A stretch of DNA of 5,674 bases. Origin: Propionibacteriaceae bacterium UBA4569. Lineage in GTDB: Bacteria > Actinomycetota > Actinomycetes > Propionibacteriales > Propionibacteriaceae. The stretch's first letter is position 1. Each line of letters begins with the position of its first letter. Made by a program: the position numbers and the translations under genes. Of the stretch, positions 1 through 5,392 are shown piece after piece. Where the stretch lies: positions 4,517 through 10,190 of the forward strand of contig DGKN01000037.1 in the NCBI GenBank assembly GCA_002387005.1, in the 5' to 3' direction. The notes beneath the pieces were generated by a model, which was given only the letters and a program-made list of their open reading frames with translations, did no database searches and had not been told where the DNA came from.

Positions 1-1
1 G

Positions 2-259
2 ATGCTGACCGACCGTCAGTGGCAGGTGTTGATGGGGCGCCTTGCCGGCCGCTCCTGGCGCGAGCTCTCGCAGGAGATGGTCATCACCCAGGGAGTCGCC
101 CGCGAACACCTGGCAGCGCTCGAGGCCAAGCTCGCACCCCATCTCGGCTGCACCTCCACGGCGCAGCTGGCCTGGTCACTGGGCATCAGCCCCAGTGACA
201 CCTACCCGGCCCTCGTCGCCCAGCGAGAGCTGGTCCGCCGCGCCCTCGCCGCGCGCTGA
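2..259 (+). CDS. LuxR-type HTH protein, C-terminal part (5' end probably outside window)
   Basis: The 85 readable residues are dominated by a LuxR/GerE-type HTH at about residues 2-60. It starts with LTDRQWQVL (family form LTxRExEVL) and continues through a [11 protein letters not shown] scaffold helix, a [14 protein letters not shown] recognition helix and an AQLAWSLG end. Such domains bind DNA as dimers and usually sit at the C-terminus of response regulators or other LuxR proteins. The first Met is at base 2, exactly where the family domain begins, so it may be internal and an N-terminal sensor or receiver domain may lie upstream. About 25 residues follow the HTH. The stop lies 28 bases before serS. 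The recognition helix has a less typical sequence (QGVAREHL rather than xTVKxHL), so a diverged or accessory DNA-binding domain is possible. The family call is fairly sure; the start and target are unknown. Confidence 0.7.
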   Translation: MLTDRQWQVLMGRLAGRSWRELSQEMVITQGVAREHLAALEAKLAPHLGCTSTAQLAWSLGISPSDTYPALVAQRELVRRALAAR

Positions 260-274
260 CCGCCCGGCGCTCGA

Positions 275-287
275 TACGCTGGGACTC
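275..287 (+). promoter_or_regulatory. Candidate -10 element of a leaderless serS promoter
   Basis: TACGCT (275-280) fits the actinobacterial -10 pattern TANNNT. Seven bases separate it from the serS ATG, so transcription would begin at or one base from the start codon. Only a GGGA, too close to the ATG, could act as a Shine-Dalgarno sequence. No good -35 is seen; CTGACC at 256-261 is too near. The inference is from sequence only. Confidence 0.4.
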
Positions 288-1562
288 ATGATCGATCCCA
301 AGCTGCTGCGCACCGACCCCGACCGCCTCCGACGCTCCGAAGTGGCTCGCGGCGGATCGCCCGAGGTCGTGGACCAGCTGCTGGCCGCCGACGGGGCCCG
401 TCGCGCCAACATCCAGGCCTTCGAGACGATGCGAGCCGAGCAGAAGCAGCTCGGCAGCCAGGTCGCCAAGGCGTCCGGTGACGAGAAGCAGGCACTGCTG
501 GCCCGCACCAAGCAACTCTCCGCCGACGTGAAGACCGCCCAGGCGGCGGCCGAGGAGGCCGACGCCACCTTCACCGACCTGATGAAGACCCTCGGCAACC
601 TCGTCATCGACGGCGTCCCGACCGGCGGCGAGGACGAGGGGGCCATTGTCGAGACCGTCGGTGCCCCCCGCGACTTCGAGGCCGAGGGATTCACCCCGCG
701 TGACCACCTTGAGATCGGCGAGATGCTCGGCGCCATCGACATGGAGCGTGGCGCCAAGGTCTCCGGCAGCCGCTTCTACTTCCTCACCGGCGTCGGCGCC
801 CAGCTGGAGTTCGCGCTGAGCCAGTTCGCGATGGCCAAGGCCCTGGAATGGGGCTTCACGCCCATGATCCCGCCGGCGCTGGTGAAGCCGTCCGCGATGG
901 AGGGCACCGGCTTCCTCGGCCAGGCCGCCCAGGACGTCTACCACCTCGCCGAGGACGACCTCTACCTGGTCGGCACCGCGGAGGTGCCGTTGGCGGCCTA
1001 CCACTCCGACGAGATCCTGGACGCGATGAGCCTGCCCCTGCACTACGCCGGCTTCAGCCCCGCCTACCGTCGCGAGGCCGGCAGCTACGGCAAGGACACC
1101 CGCGGCATCTTCCGCGTCCACTGGTTCGACAAGTGGGAGATGTTCGTCTACTGCGACCCGGAGCAGGCCGAGGCGGAGCACGAGAAGCTGCTGGGCTTCG
1201 AGAAGGAGTTCATCACCGCCCTCGAGCTGCCCTTCCAGGTGCTCGACGTCGCTTCCGGTGACCTGGGCCTGTCCGCGGCGCGCAAGTACGACTGCTACGC
1301 CTGGCTGCCCACCCAGAACCGCTACCGCGAGATCACGTCCACCTCGAACTGCACCGAGTTCCAGGCGCGCCGGCTCAACATCCGCAGCCGCTTCGAGGAC
1401 GGTGTGCGTCACGTCGCAACACTCAACGGGACGCTGTGCGCGATGACCCGGATGATCATCATGCTGCTGGAGAACCACCAGCAGGCCGACGGTTCGGTGC
1501 ACGTCCCCGCGGCCCTGCGCCCCTACATGGGCGGTCTGGACAAGCTCGTCCCCAAGGCCTGA
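288..1562 (+). CDS. serS: Seryl-tRNA synthetase (serine--tRNA ligase)
   Basis: This is a cytoplasmic class II aminoacyl-tRNA synthetase that charges tRNA-Ser, and tRNA-Sec where present, with serine using ATP. The 424-residue length is normal for bacterial SerRS. Residues 1-110 form the tRNA-binding antiparallel coiled-coil arm, starting [17 protein letters not shown] and rich in Ala, Lys, Glu and Gln. The catalytic core follows, with the serine-site GTAEVPL at 229-235. Motif 2 spans about 258-285 ([18 protein letters not shown], then [12 protein letters not shown]). [15 protein letters not shown] lies at 348-362. Motif 3 is [13 protein letters not shown] at 378-390, with its invariant Arg at 388. 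The ATG at 288 was chosen because the family N-terminus begins there; the reading frame stays open further upstream, but that stretch is a shadow of the LuxR gene. The gene converges with the HAD gene, leaving 27 bases. Identification is secure. Confidence 0.97.
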   Translation: MIDPKLLRTDPDRLRRSEVARGGSPEVVDQLLAADGARRANIQAFETMRAEQKQLGSQVAKASGDEKQALLARTKQLSADVKTAQAAAEEADATFTDLMKTLGNLVIDGVPTGGEDEGAIVETVGAPRDFEAEGFTPRDHLEIGEMLGAIDMERGAKVSGSRFYFLTGVGAQLEFALSQFAMAKALEWGFTPMIPPALVKPSAMEGTGFLGQAAQDVYHLAEDDLYLVGTAEVPLAAYHSDEILDAMSLPLHYAGFSPAYRREAGSYGKDTRGIFRVHWFDKWEMFVYCDPEQAEAEHEKLLGFEKEFITALELPFQVLDVASGDLGLSAARKYDCYAWLPTQNRYREITSTSNCTEFQARRLNIRSRFEDGVRHVATLNGTLCAMTRMIIMLLENHQQADGSVHVPAALRPYMGGLDKLVPKA

Positions 1563-1570
1563 CAGCCCTG

Positions 1571-1582
1571 GGGCGCGCGCCC
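1571..1582. terminator. 12-bp GC palindrome in the serS/HAD convergent gap; possible weak bidirectional terminator
   Basis: GGGCGCGCGCCC is a perfect palindrome and takes up much of the 27 bases between the two stop codons. Its position between convergent genes suits a shared terminator. As RNA, however, it gives only a GGGC/GCCC stem with a GCGC loop and has no T-run on either strand. Termination here could be Rho-dependent instead. Confidence 0.3.
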
Positions 1583-1589
1583 GACCGGC

Positions 1590-2372
1590 TCAGAACCAGC
1601 GATTGATCTCGGCGAGGGTCCCGCCCTCGTCGAACAGGCCGGTGACGTGGTCGGCGACCTCCTGCACCTCGGGCGGGGCGTCGCCGATCGCGACCCCTCG
1701 ACCGGCCCACTCCAGCATCTCGACGTCATTGCGTCCGTCCCCGAGTGCCAGCACGCGCTTGCGCTTGACACCCAGCCAGGCAGCCACCTGCTTGAGCGCG
1801 GTGGCCTTGGTGACGCCCATCGGCGCGATGTCGAGCCACGCGGACCAGCCGATGAAATAGCTCACCTCGTGCATGCCGAGCTGCTTGGCCAGACCCTTGA
1901 AGTCGTCGGACGAGCCATTGGGGTCGCGGATGATCACGCGCACCACGGGCGAGGAGCACAGCTCGTCCAAGCCCTGCAGCTTCATCGCGCCGTGCAGCTC
2001 ACCGTCAGGGAAGGGCTGGTTGAGGCGGTAGCCACCGTTCGGGTCCTCGACGGCGATGTGCAGGTGTGGGGCAAGGGTCGCCACCTTCTGGATCACCGGT
2101 GACGGGTCGAAGGTCACCTGCTTGCGCAGGCGAAAAGGTGGGTAGTCACAGATCACTGCGCCGTTGGAGACGATGTTCGGGCCGGCGGGCAGGTTCAGTG
2201 CCTCGTGGATCGGCAGCGCGTCGATCCAGCTGCGGCCGGTGGCCAGGACGATGGGGGTGCCGCTGCGCTTGATGCGGCCCACGGCCTCCACCAGTTCGTC
2301 CGGCAGCCGCCCTTCGCGGTCGACGAGCGTTCCGTCGATGTCGAAGGCGACCAGGTGTGGTCGAAAGGTCAT
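1590..2372 (-). CDS. Cof-type HAD-superfamily hydrolase (HAD-IIB phosphatase)
   Basis: This 260-residue protein has all four HAD motifs. Motif I is FDIDGT (10-15), with nucleophile Asp11 and acid/base Asp13. Motif II is LATGR (43-47), with Thr45. Motif III is Lys189 in GVTKATAL. Motif IV is GDGRNDVEML (211-220), with the Mg-binding Asp212 and Asp216. The C2-type cap lies between motifs II and III (about residues 75-185), as in Cof/YbiV/YidA phosphatases, which remove phosphate from sugar phosphates, flavin precursors or cofactors. The GVTKATAL...GDGxND...MGNA-type tail (here AIGDAPPEV) is typical of this subfamily. The substrate cannot be deduced. The ATG at 2372 was chosen because the protein begins a few residues before motif I, as usual; the frame runs upstream but there overlaps the WhiB gene. 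No clear Shine-Dalgarno sequence precedes it. It lies 92 bases downstream of the WhiB gene on the same strand, so co-transcription is possible. Confidence 0.92.
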   Translation of the reverse strand: MTFRPHLVAFDIDGTLVDREGRLPDELVEAVGRIKRSGTPIVLATGRSWIDALPIHEALNLPAGPNIVSNGAVICDYPPFRLRKQVTFDPSPVIQKVATLAPHLHIAVEDPNGGYRLNQPFPDGELHGAMKLQGLDELCSSPVVRVIIRDPNGSSDDFKGLAKQLGMHEVSYFIGWSAWLDIAPMGVTKATALKQVAAWLGVKRKRVLALGDGRNDVEMLEWAGRGVAIGDAPPEVQEVADHVTGLFDEGGTLAEINRWF

Positions 2373-2423
2373 GGAGACCACAGTGCCACGGCCGGGTTTC
2401 CAGAAGGTTGACGTGCGGTGGCC

Positions 2424-2451
2424 CGGACGTGACCCCACTCGGATGTGACCC
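2424..2451. repeat. Pair of 12-base direct repeats upstream of the HAD gene
   Basis: CGGACGTGACCC (2424-2435) and CGGATGTGACCC (2440-2451) differ at one base and are offset by 16 bases. They lie in the 92-base gap between the WhiB stop and the HAD start. They could be a tandem regulator site, but a GC-rich coincidence cannot be excluded. I see no convincing promoter in this gap. Confidence 0.35.
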
Positions 2452-2464
2452 GGCCGGAGCTGCC

Positions 2465-3067
2465 TCAGGCGGCCCGCTGGGAACGGATCGCTTCGGGGCG
2501 TCCACCGCCCAGGACGACGCGCGCTGCGTGCAGGACCTGTTCCCGGCTCGGTTGCACCGACTGCAGGTGGGGCGCCGGATGGGTGTTGTTCGACAGTTCG
2601 CGGGCGCGGCGTAGGTGACGCTTGACGGTTGACAGGCTGCAGCCGAGGCGGTGCGCCAGGTTCTCGAGGCTCTCGTTCGGGTTGGACAGCCGCATCCGCA
2701 GCACGGCCAGGTGGTCGAGACCCCGCCCGCCGGGCGTGCTCGCGAAGGCGTCCAGACGCTCGTCGGCCACGTGGAGACCCAGATGGGAACGGATCAGACT
2801 CCGCTGGCGCGGGGTCGTCCCACCCGCCACGCCCGAGACATTGTGCTCGGCCACCGCTTGGTAGAGGCACTGCTGGACCAAGGGGCAGCCGCTGCACACC
2901 TGGAGGGCGCGGGTCACGAGTTGCTGCTGCTCGCGACGCTCGCCGGGGCTGCCAGCCGGCCGTGCGTCCTCCACCAGGGGATGCCAGAACAACTCGCTGT
3001 TCGTGGCGCAGGGCGCGGGCCCGTCGTGGGTCATGCTGCTCACATCCGTGGTGATCTCAAGGCTCAT
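2465..3067 (-). CDS. WhiB-like (Wbl) iron-sulfur regulator with C-terminal HTH domain
   Basis: The 200-residue product has the four cysteines of a Wbl [4Fe-4S] protein: Cys20, Cys58, Cys61 and Cys67 (C-x37-C-x2-C-x5-C). Around them are the family features SELFWHP (24-30) and VCSGCPLVQQC (57-67), followed by a GVAGGTT turn (79-85). Wbl proteins bind the housekeeping sigma factor and act in development, redox response or drug resistance. Two things are odd. The turn is normally G[VI]WGG but has Ala81 in place of Trp. The protein is also about twice the usual Wbl length: residues 113-160 form an extra HTH (NPNESLENLAHRL, then LSTVKRHLRRAREL), followed by a 40-residue tail. The ATG at 3067 has a weak GAGAG/GACGAG upstream; Met12 is an alternative start. 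The frame stays open to 3214, but that extension does not look coding. The family is secure, the member unassigned. Confidence 0.9.
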   Translation of the reverse strand: MSLEITTDVSSMTHDGPAPCATNSELFWHPLVEDARPAGSPGERREQQQLVTRALQVCSGCPLVQQCLYQAVAEHNVSGVAGGTTPRQRSLIRSHLGLHVADERLDAFASTPGGRGLDHLAVLRMRLSNPNESLENLAHRLGCSLSTVKRHLRRARELSNNTHPAPHLQSVQPSREQVLHAARVVLGGGRPEAIRSQRAA

Positions 3068-3114
3068 GACTGCTCGTCTCTCTGTCGGTGCAGCAGGGGT
3101 GTACCGCACATTCC

Positions 3115-3141
3115 GACGAGAAGGAGCCCTGCTCCGTTCCC
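3115..3141 (-). promoter_or_regulatory. Candidate ECF-sigma-type promoter for the WhiB gene
   Basis: Read on the minus strand, GGGAAC (3141-3136) is followed after 17 bases by CGTC (3118-3115). This resembles the GGAAC ... CGTC/CGTT promoters used by many ECF (group 4) sigma factors. Transcription would start near 3109, giving a leader of about 40 bases. The spacer contains a perfect dyad, GGAGC-CCT-GCTCC (3123-3135), which could be an operator. Motifs of this length can occur by chance. Confidence 0.35.
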
Positions 3142-3202
3142 GACATTTCGCCCCCGCATTCCTAGACTTGCACGAACTCCCTGGGCCAATCGACTCACGC
3201 AA

Positions 3203-3225
3203 AACCCCTTCCACCGAGCGGGGTT
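3203..3225. repeat. Hairpin AACCCC-N11-GGGGTT
   Basis: Six-base arms AACCCC (3203-3208) and GGGGTT (3220-3225) enclose 11 bases. On the minus strand the second arm runs into TT, giving GGGGTTTT, a short T-tract like that of a weak intrinsic terminator or attenuator upstream of the WhiB gene. Its function is unknown. Confidence 0.3.
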
Positions 3226-3247
3226 GGTGCTCTCACCTACGCTGATC

Positions 3248-3263
3248 TGAGTATCTATACTCA
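3248..3263. promoter_or_regulatory. Operator-like dyad TGAGTAT-CT-ATACTCA
   Basis: A perfect 7-base inverted repeat with a 2-base centre stands out in otherwise GC-rich DNA. Its right half contains TATACT (3256-3261), a 5/6 match to the -10 consensus on the plus strand, so a protein bound here would cover a promoter. No good -35 is seen 16-18 bases upstream. It lies about 180 bases upstream of the WhiB start and 8 bases before the ATG of a 45-codon ORF. The regulator that binds it is unknown. Confidence 0.45.
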
Positions 3264-3270
3264 TGCTCTG

Positions 3271-3408
3271 ATGGGATCATTGATTGAACATTTGAAGGAC
3301 TCACGCCGAACTCCCAATGGGCAAAGGCGAAACGCGTTGGGGCCGTACATGTTCCGTTATGCGAGGGTCATGGCTGCGCAATTGCTGCGAAGTTCTGGCC
3401 GAAAGTGA
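3271..3408 (+). CDS. Doubtful small ORF (45 codons)
   Basis: The ATG at 3271 opens 45 codons ending at TGA 3406-3408. The peptide begins MGSLIEHLKDSRR and is strongly basic (many Arg and Lys, few acidic residues). It has no membrane segment and resembles no family I know. Only 25 of the 44 codons after the start end in G or C, far below the neighbouring genes, which argues against a native coding gene. In favour are the TATACT element 9 bases upstream, overlapped by the 16-base dyad, and the size of the otherwise empty interval. No Shine-Dalgarno sequence is present. It may be part of an untranslated RNA or simply chance. Confidence 0.2.
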   Translation: MGSLIEHLKDSRRTPNGQRRNALGPYMFRYARVMAAQLLRSSGRK

Positions 3409-3433
3409 ATATGGAGTCTCAGCCAGTGGACAG

Positions 3434-3443
3434 GTGTCGACAC
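3434..3443. repeat. Palindrome GTGTCGACAC
   Basis: A perfect 10-base palindrome lies 31 bases upstream of the -10 element of the DUF4921 gene. The position suits a regulator site just upstream of a -35 region, but the length is within what chance allows. Confidence 0.2.
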
Positions 3444-3474
3444 GGAGGTGGGGCCGTGGTGGGTTGGCGGAGGC

Positions 3475-3486
3475 TAGTCTGCTTGC
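3475..3486 (+). promoter_or_regulatory. Candidate -10 of a leaderless promoter for the DUF4921 gene
   Basis: TAGTCT (3475-3480) matches TANNNT and ends six bases before the ATG at 3487, placing the transcription start at the start codon. A GGAGG is present at 3469-3473, but at 13 bases from the ATG it is too far for ordinary Shine-Dalgarno use, and it would be upstream of the transcript. No good -35 is visible. Confidence 0.4.
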
Positions 3487-4806
3487 ATGGCTGGTGTACG
3501 ACCCGATGAGGCGCTCGTGGCGTTGCCCGACGGCACCACCAAGCAGCGCAATCCCTTCACGGGGACGCAGGTGTGGACCGTCCCAGGGCGAGGCAACAGG
3601 CCGCTGGCGAGCCCAACCATCGACGCGCGTCCCTTGCTCGACGGCGAGGAGCGCCGCTTCTGCGCCTTCTGCAGCGAGCGCTACCTGGACACGCCCCCAG
3701 AGAAGTCACGAGTGGTGAACGCGTCCGGCACCATGATGGAGGTCAAGGGCTTGATGGCCCGTGAACTACAGGAGACCGTGGCCGAGTTTCGGCGCATTCC
3801 CAATCTCTTCGAGATCCTGCCCCTCCACTACTGGACGCAGAACCACGGTTTTCAGCCCCCGGCCGAGGACGAGCAGCGGGCGCGCGATTATGTGTCCGAC
3901 GAGGCTGGAGAACGCCACCTCACGGCCCTTGTGGAGGCACGGGCAAAGGCTGCGGGAATTGAAAAGGAGAATGGTCTTGAGGAAATCGTCAAGATCTCAC
4001 TGGGATGGTTCTCCAGTGGCCATGAGCTCGTGGTACCGCGCCGCCATTTCGTCGAAGAGGCCGTCTCCACCGACCAGTTGGCGTCCTCGGGAACCCTTGC
4101 TGTCGAAGAGCACCGGCAGTACCTGCGGATGACGCTGGACGCGATGGCGCACCTCTACCGGGCCAACTCACACGTCCGCTACGTCGCCACCTTCCAGAAC
4201 TGGCTCAAACCGGCCGGCGCGTCCTTCGACCACCTGCACAAACAGGTCGTGGCCATCGACGAGCACGGCCAGGACGTCGAAGCCATCGCCGCAGCACTGG
4301 CCCGGGACGCGAATGCCTGCAATGTGCTGGGGCTCGACATTGCCCTCGAGCATGGTCTGGTGCTGGCCGAGAACGACCATGCGGTCGCCTGGGTGGGGTT
4401 CGGGCACCGCTACCCGACCGTCGAGGTCTGGTCACGGTCCAGCCGTCGTCCGTGGGAGCAGTCGGACGAGCAGGTCGCCGCCATGTCGGACCTCGTCCAT
4501 GCGATGCACGCGGCGTCCGGGCCGGAAATCCCGTGCAATGAGGAGTGGACGCACCGCCCTCCCGATGTCGCCGAGCTGGTGCCCTGGCGGGTGGAGGTCG
4601 TGTGGCGCATCTCGACGCTGGCCGGTTTCGAGGGCAGCACCGGGATCTACCTCAACACCATCTCGCCCTGGTCGCTGCGTGATCGGTTGTTGCCCAAGCT
4701 GCGCACCCTGCGGCAACAGGGAGCGATCGCGGACGTCCGACTTGGGGACGAGTGCGACATTCAGCGGGGGGCATTGCCCACGAGTTGCTCGATGGCTTCG
4801 CCGTAG
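3487..4806 (+). CDS. DUF4921-like protein, GalT/HIT-superfamily nucleotidyltransferase relative
   Basis: This 439-residue soluble protein resembles galactose-1-phosphate uridylyltransferase (GalT). It has a CxxC pair (Cys59, Cys62), placed like the GalT zinc ligands. GHELVVPRRHF lies at 178-188. FQNWLKPAGASFDHLHKQ (236-253) matches the GalT pattern NxGxxxGASxxHPHxQ. In GalT the second His of HxHxQ is the uridylylated nucleophile, here His251, with His249 and Gln253 around it. GFEGSTGIYLNTISP (380-394) resembles the GalT C-terminal substrate region. From memory this best fits the actinobacterial family DUF4921. A nucleotidyl-transfer or hydrolysis reaction on a sugar or nucleoside phosphate is inferred; the substrate is unknown, and no galactose genes are nearby. 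The ATG at 3487 is supported by the upstream -10. The last 15 codons overlap the end of the convergent tetR gene, so the C-terminal tail may be a late extension. Confidence 0.8.
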   Translation: MAGVRPDEALVALPDGTTKQRNPFTGTQVWTVPGRGNRPLASPTIDARPLLDGEERRFCAFCSERYLDTPPEKSRVVNASGTMMEVKGLMARELQETVAEFRRIPNLFEILPLHYWTQNHGFQPPAEDEQRARDYVSDEAGERHLTALVEARAKAAGIEKENGLEEIVKISLGWFSSGHELVVPRRHFVEEAVSTDQLASSGTLAVEEHRQYLRMTLDAMAHLYRANSHVRYVATFQNWLKPAGASFDHLHKQVVAIDEHGQDVEAIAAALARDANACNVLGLDIALEHGLVLAENDHAVAWVGFGHRYPTVEVWSRSSRRPWEQSDEQVAAMSDLVHAMHAASGPEIPCNEEWTHRPPDVAELVPWRVEVVWRISTLAGFEGSTGIYLNTISPWSLRDRLLPKLRTLRQQGAIADVRLGDECDIQRGALPTSCSMASP

Positions 4807-5360
4807 GGCGTGAAGTCGGTCAGCAGGCCGATGCTGCGCTGCATGATGTAGCCTTGAGCCAGGGCCAGCATGGCTGGTGTGGCCTTCTCGGCCATGGCAG
4901 CTGCCTGATCGACATCGGCGCCGCCGTGGTGGTACCACGCGGTGAGGTATCGCTCCATCACCATGATCATCGTATGGCCGAGTTCGAGTGCGGCTTCGCG
5001 CATCCGGTCATCTGCGGCGGCCACACCCCAGAACTGCAGCATCAGGCCACCAGCGAGCCAGTCCTCAGGGAGGTCACGCACCAGGATCTGCATCGCCAAG
5101 GCGGGGGGTGGGACCTCTGGCAGGCCGAGCAGGCCCTCGGCAATCCCGATCCGCGAGCCCAGCACCGTCTGCGCCAGGTCGAGGATCAGGTCGTCCTTGC
5201 TGGCGTAGTAGCCGTAGATGGCACCGGCCGACAGCCCGGACTCGGCGATGATCTCGGCCATGGTCGCTGCCTGTACACCCTTGCGGCGTGCCACCGCGAT
5301 CGCGGCGTGCTGGATGCGGTCGCGCTGGGCGAGCCGGTGTTCGTCGGAAACCTTTGGCAT
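4761..5360 (-). CDS. TetR/AcrR-family transcriptional repressor
   Basis: This 199-residue protein has the normal length and layout of a TetR repressor. The N-terminal domain spans residues 10-58: helix 1 is RDRIQHAAIAVARRKG, and the HTH is TMAEIIAESGLSAGAIYGYYASKDDL (33-58), which closely follows the family signature. The remaining all-helical ligand domain, with LQFWGVAAADDRMREAAL, recalls BetI/AcrR-type C-domains. Such repressors dimerise on palindromes and leave DNA on binding a small, often toxic or antibiotic-like ligand. It is divergent from the membrane gene at 5453 and probably represses both that gene and itself through the two sites described here. The ATG at 5360 is preceded by a -10 at leaderless distance. 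Its 3' end overlaps the DUF4921 gene by 46 bases. The family is secure; the ligand is unknown. Confidence 0.95.
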   Translation of the reverse strand: MPKVSDEHRLAQRDRIQHAAIAVARRKGVQAATMAEIIAESGLSAGAIYGYYASKDDLILDLAQTVLGSRIGIAEGLLGLPEVPPPALAMQILVRDLPEDWLAGGLMLQFWGVAAADDRMREAALELGHTMIMVMERYLTAWYHHGGADVDQAAAMAEKATPAMLALAQGYIMQRSIGLLTDFTPYGEAIEQLVGNAPR

Positions 5361-5372
5361 GAGAGCAGCTTA
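5361..5372 (-). promoter_or_regulatory. Candidate -10 of a leaderless tetR promoter
   Basis: On the minus strand TAAGCT (5372-5367) fits TANNNT and is followed by six bases and the tetR ATG. No Shine-Dalgarno sequence fits. The -35 position (about 5390-5396) holds no good consensus. Operator site 1 falls within the -35/-10 spacer, so autorepression is expected. Confidence 0.5.
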
Positions 5373-5375
5373 ACA

Positions 5376-5392
5376 AAACGAATGTTCTGTTT
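5376..5392. promoter_or_regulatory. TetR operator-like site 1
   Basis: AAACGAATGTTCTGTTT carries inner GAA-TG-TTC half-sites and outer AAAC/GTTT arms that are off register by one base. Its core ACGAATGTTCT (5378-5388) matches site 2 at 9 of 11 bases. It lies in the tetR promoter spacer and ends in the first bases of the exporter -35 element. Confidence 0.6.

Larger units (their letters stand above)
3068..3486. other. Non-coding divergent interval between the WhiB and DUF4921 genes
   Basis: This is a 419-base stretch, richer in A/T in the middle (about 3240-3310) than its neighbours. I see no conserved protein in it. It holds a possible ECF-type promoter for the WhiB gene, a hairpin at 3203-3225, a 16-base dyad at 3248-3263, one doubtful 45-codon ORF, the palindromes GCAATTGC and GTGTCGACAC, and the -10 element of the DUF4921 gene. 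For two divergent promoters it is long, so a small RNA or small protein is possible. Confidence 0.6.

Noticed and set aside
42..287. N-terminal extension of serS to an ATG at 42
   Set aside because: The extra 82 residues are Arg/Ser/Pro-rich and are the +1 frame of the LuxR-type gene. SerRS proteins begin at the [12 protein letters not shown] N-terminus.
186..1502. 438-codon minus-strand reading frame opposite serS
   Set aside because: It is the antisense shadow of a clear serS gene. The product is repetitive in Val, Gly, Leu and Glu with no family features, as expected for a frame opposite GC-rich codons.
2373..2897. N-terminal extension of the HAD gene to 2897
   Set aside because: It overlaps the WhiB-like gene in another frame, and HAD motif I is expected within the first 15 or so residues, as given by the start at 2372.
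3068..3214. 49-residue extension of the WhiB-like protein to an ATG at 3214
   Set aside because: The extra residues are Arg/Ser-rich with no Wbl similarity, and the extension would run through the predicted promoter. The start at 3067 gives a normal spacing to Cys20.
2651..3250. 199-codon plus-strand frame opposite the WhiB-like gene
   Set aside because: It is antisense to a gene with clear family motifs. It shows no recognisable domain and no ribosome binding site.
3317..3718. 133-codon plus-strand frame overlapping the start of the DUF4921 gene
   Set aside because: More than half of it overlaps the better-supported gene in another frame, and its composition (Arg, Ser, Pro, Trp) is that of an out-of-frame read.
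4313..4813. 166-codon plus-strand frame inside the DUF4921 gene
   Set aside because: It is an out-of-frame shadow rich in Arg, Pro, Ser and Cys, while the true frame carries conserved C-terminal GalT-like residues here.
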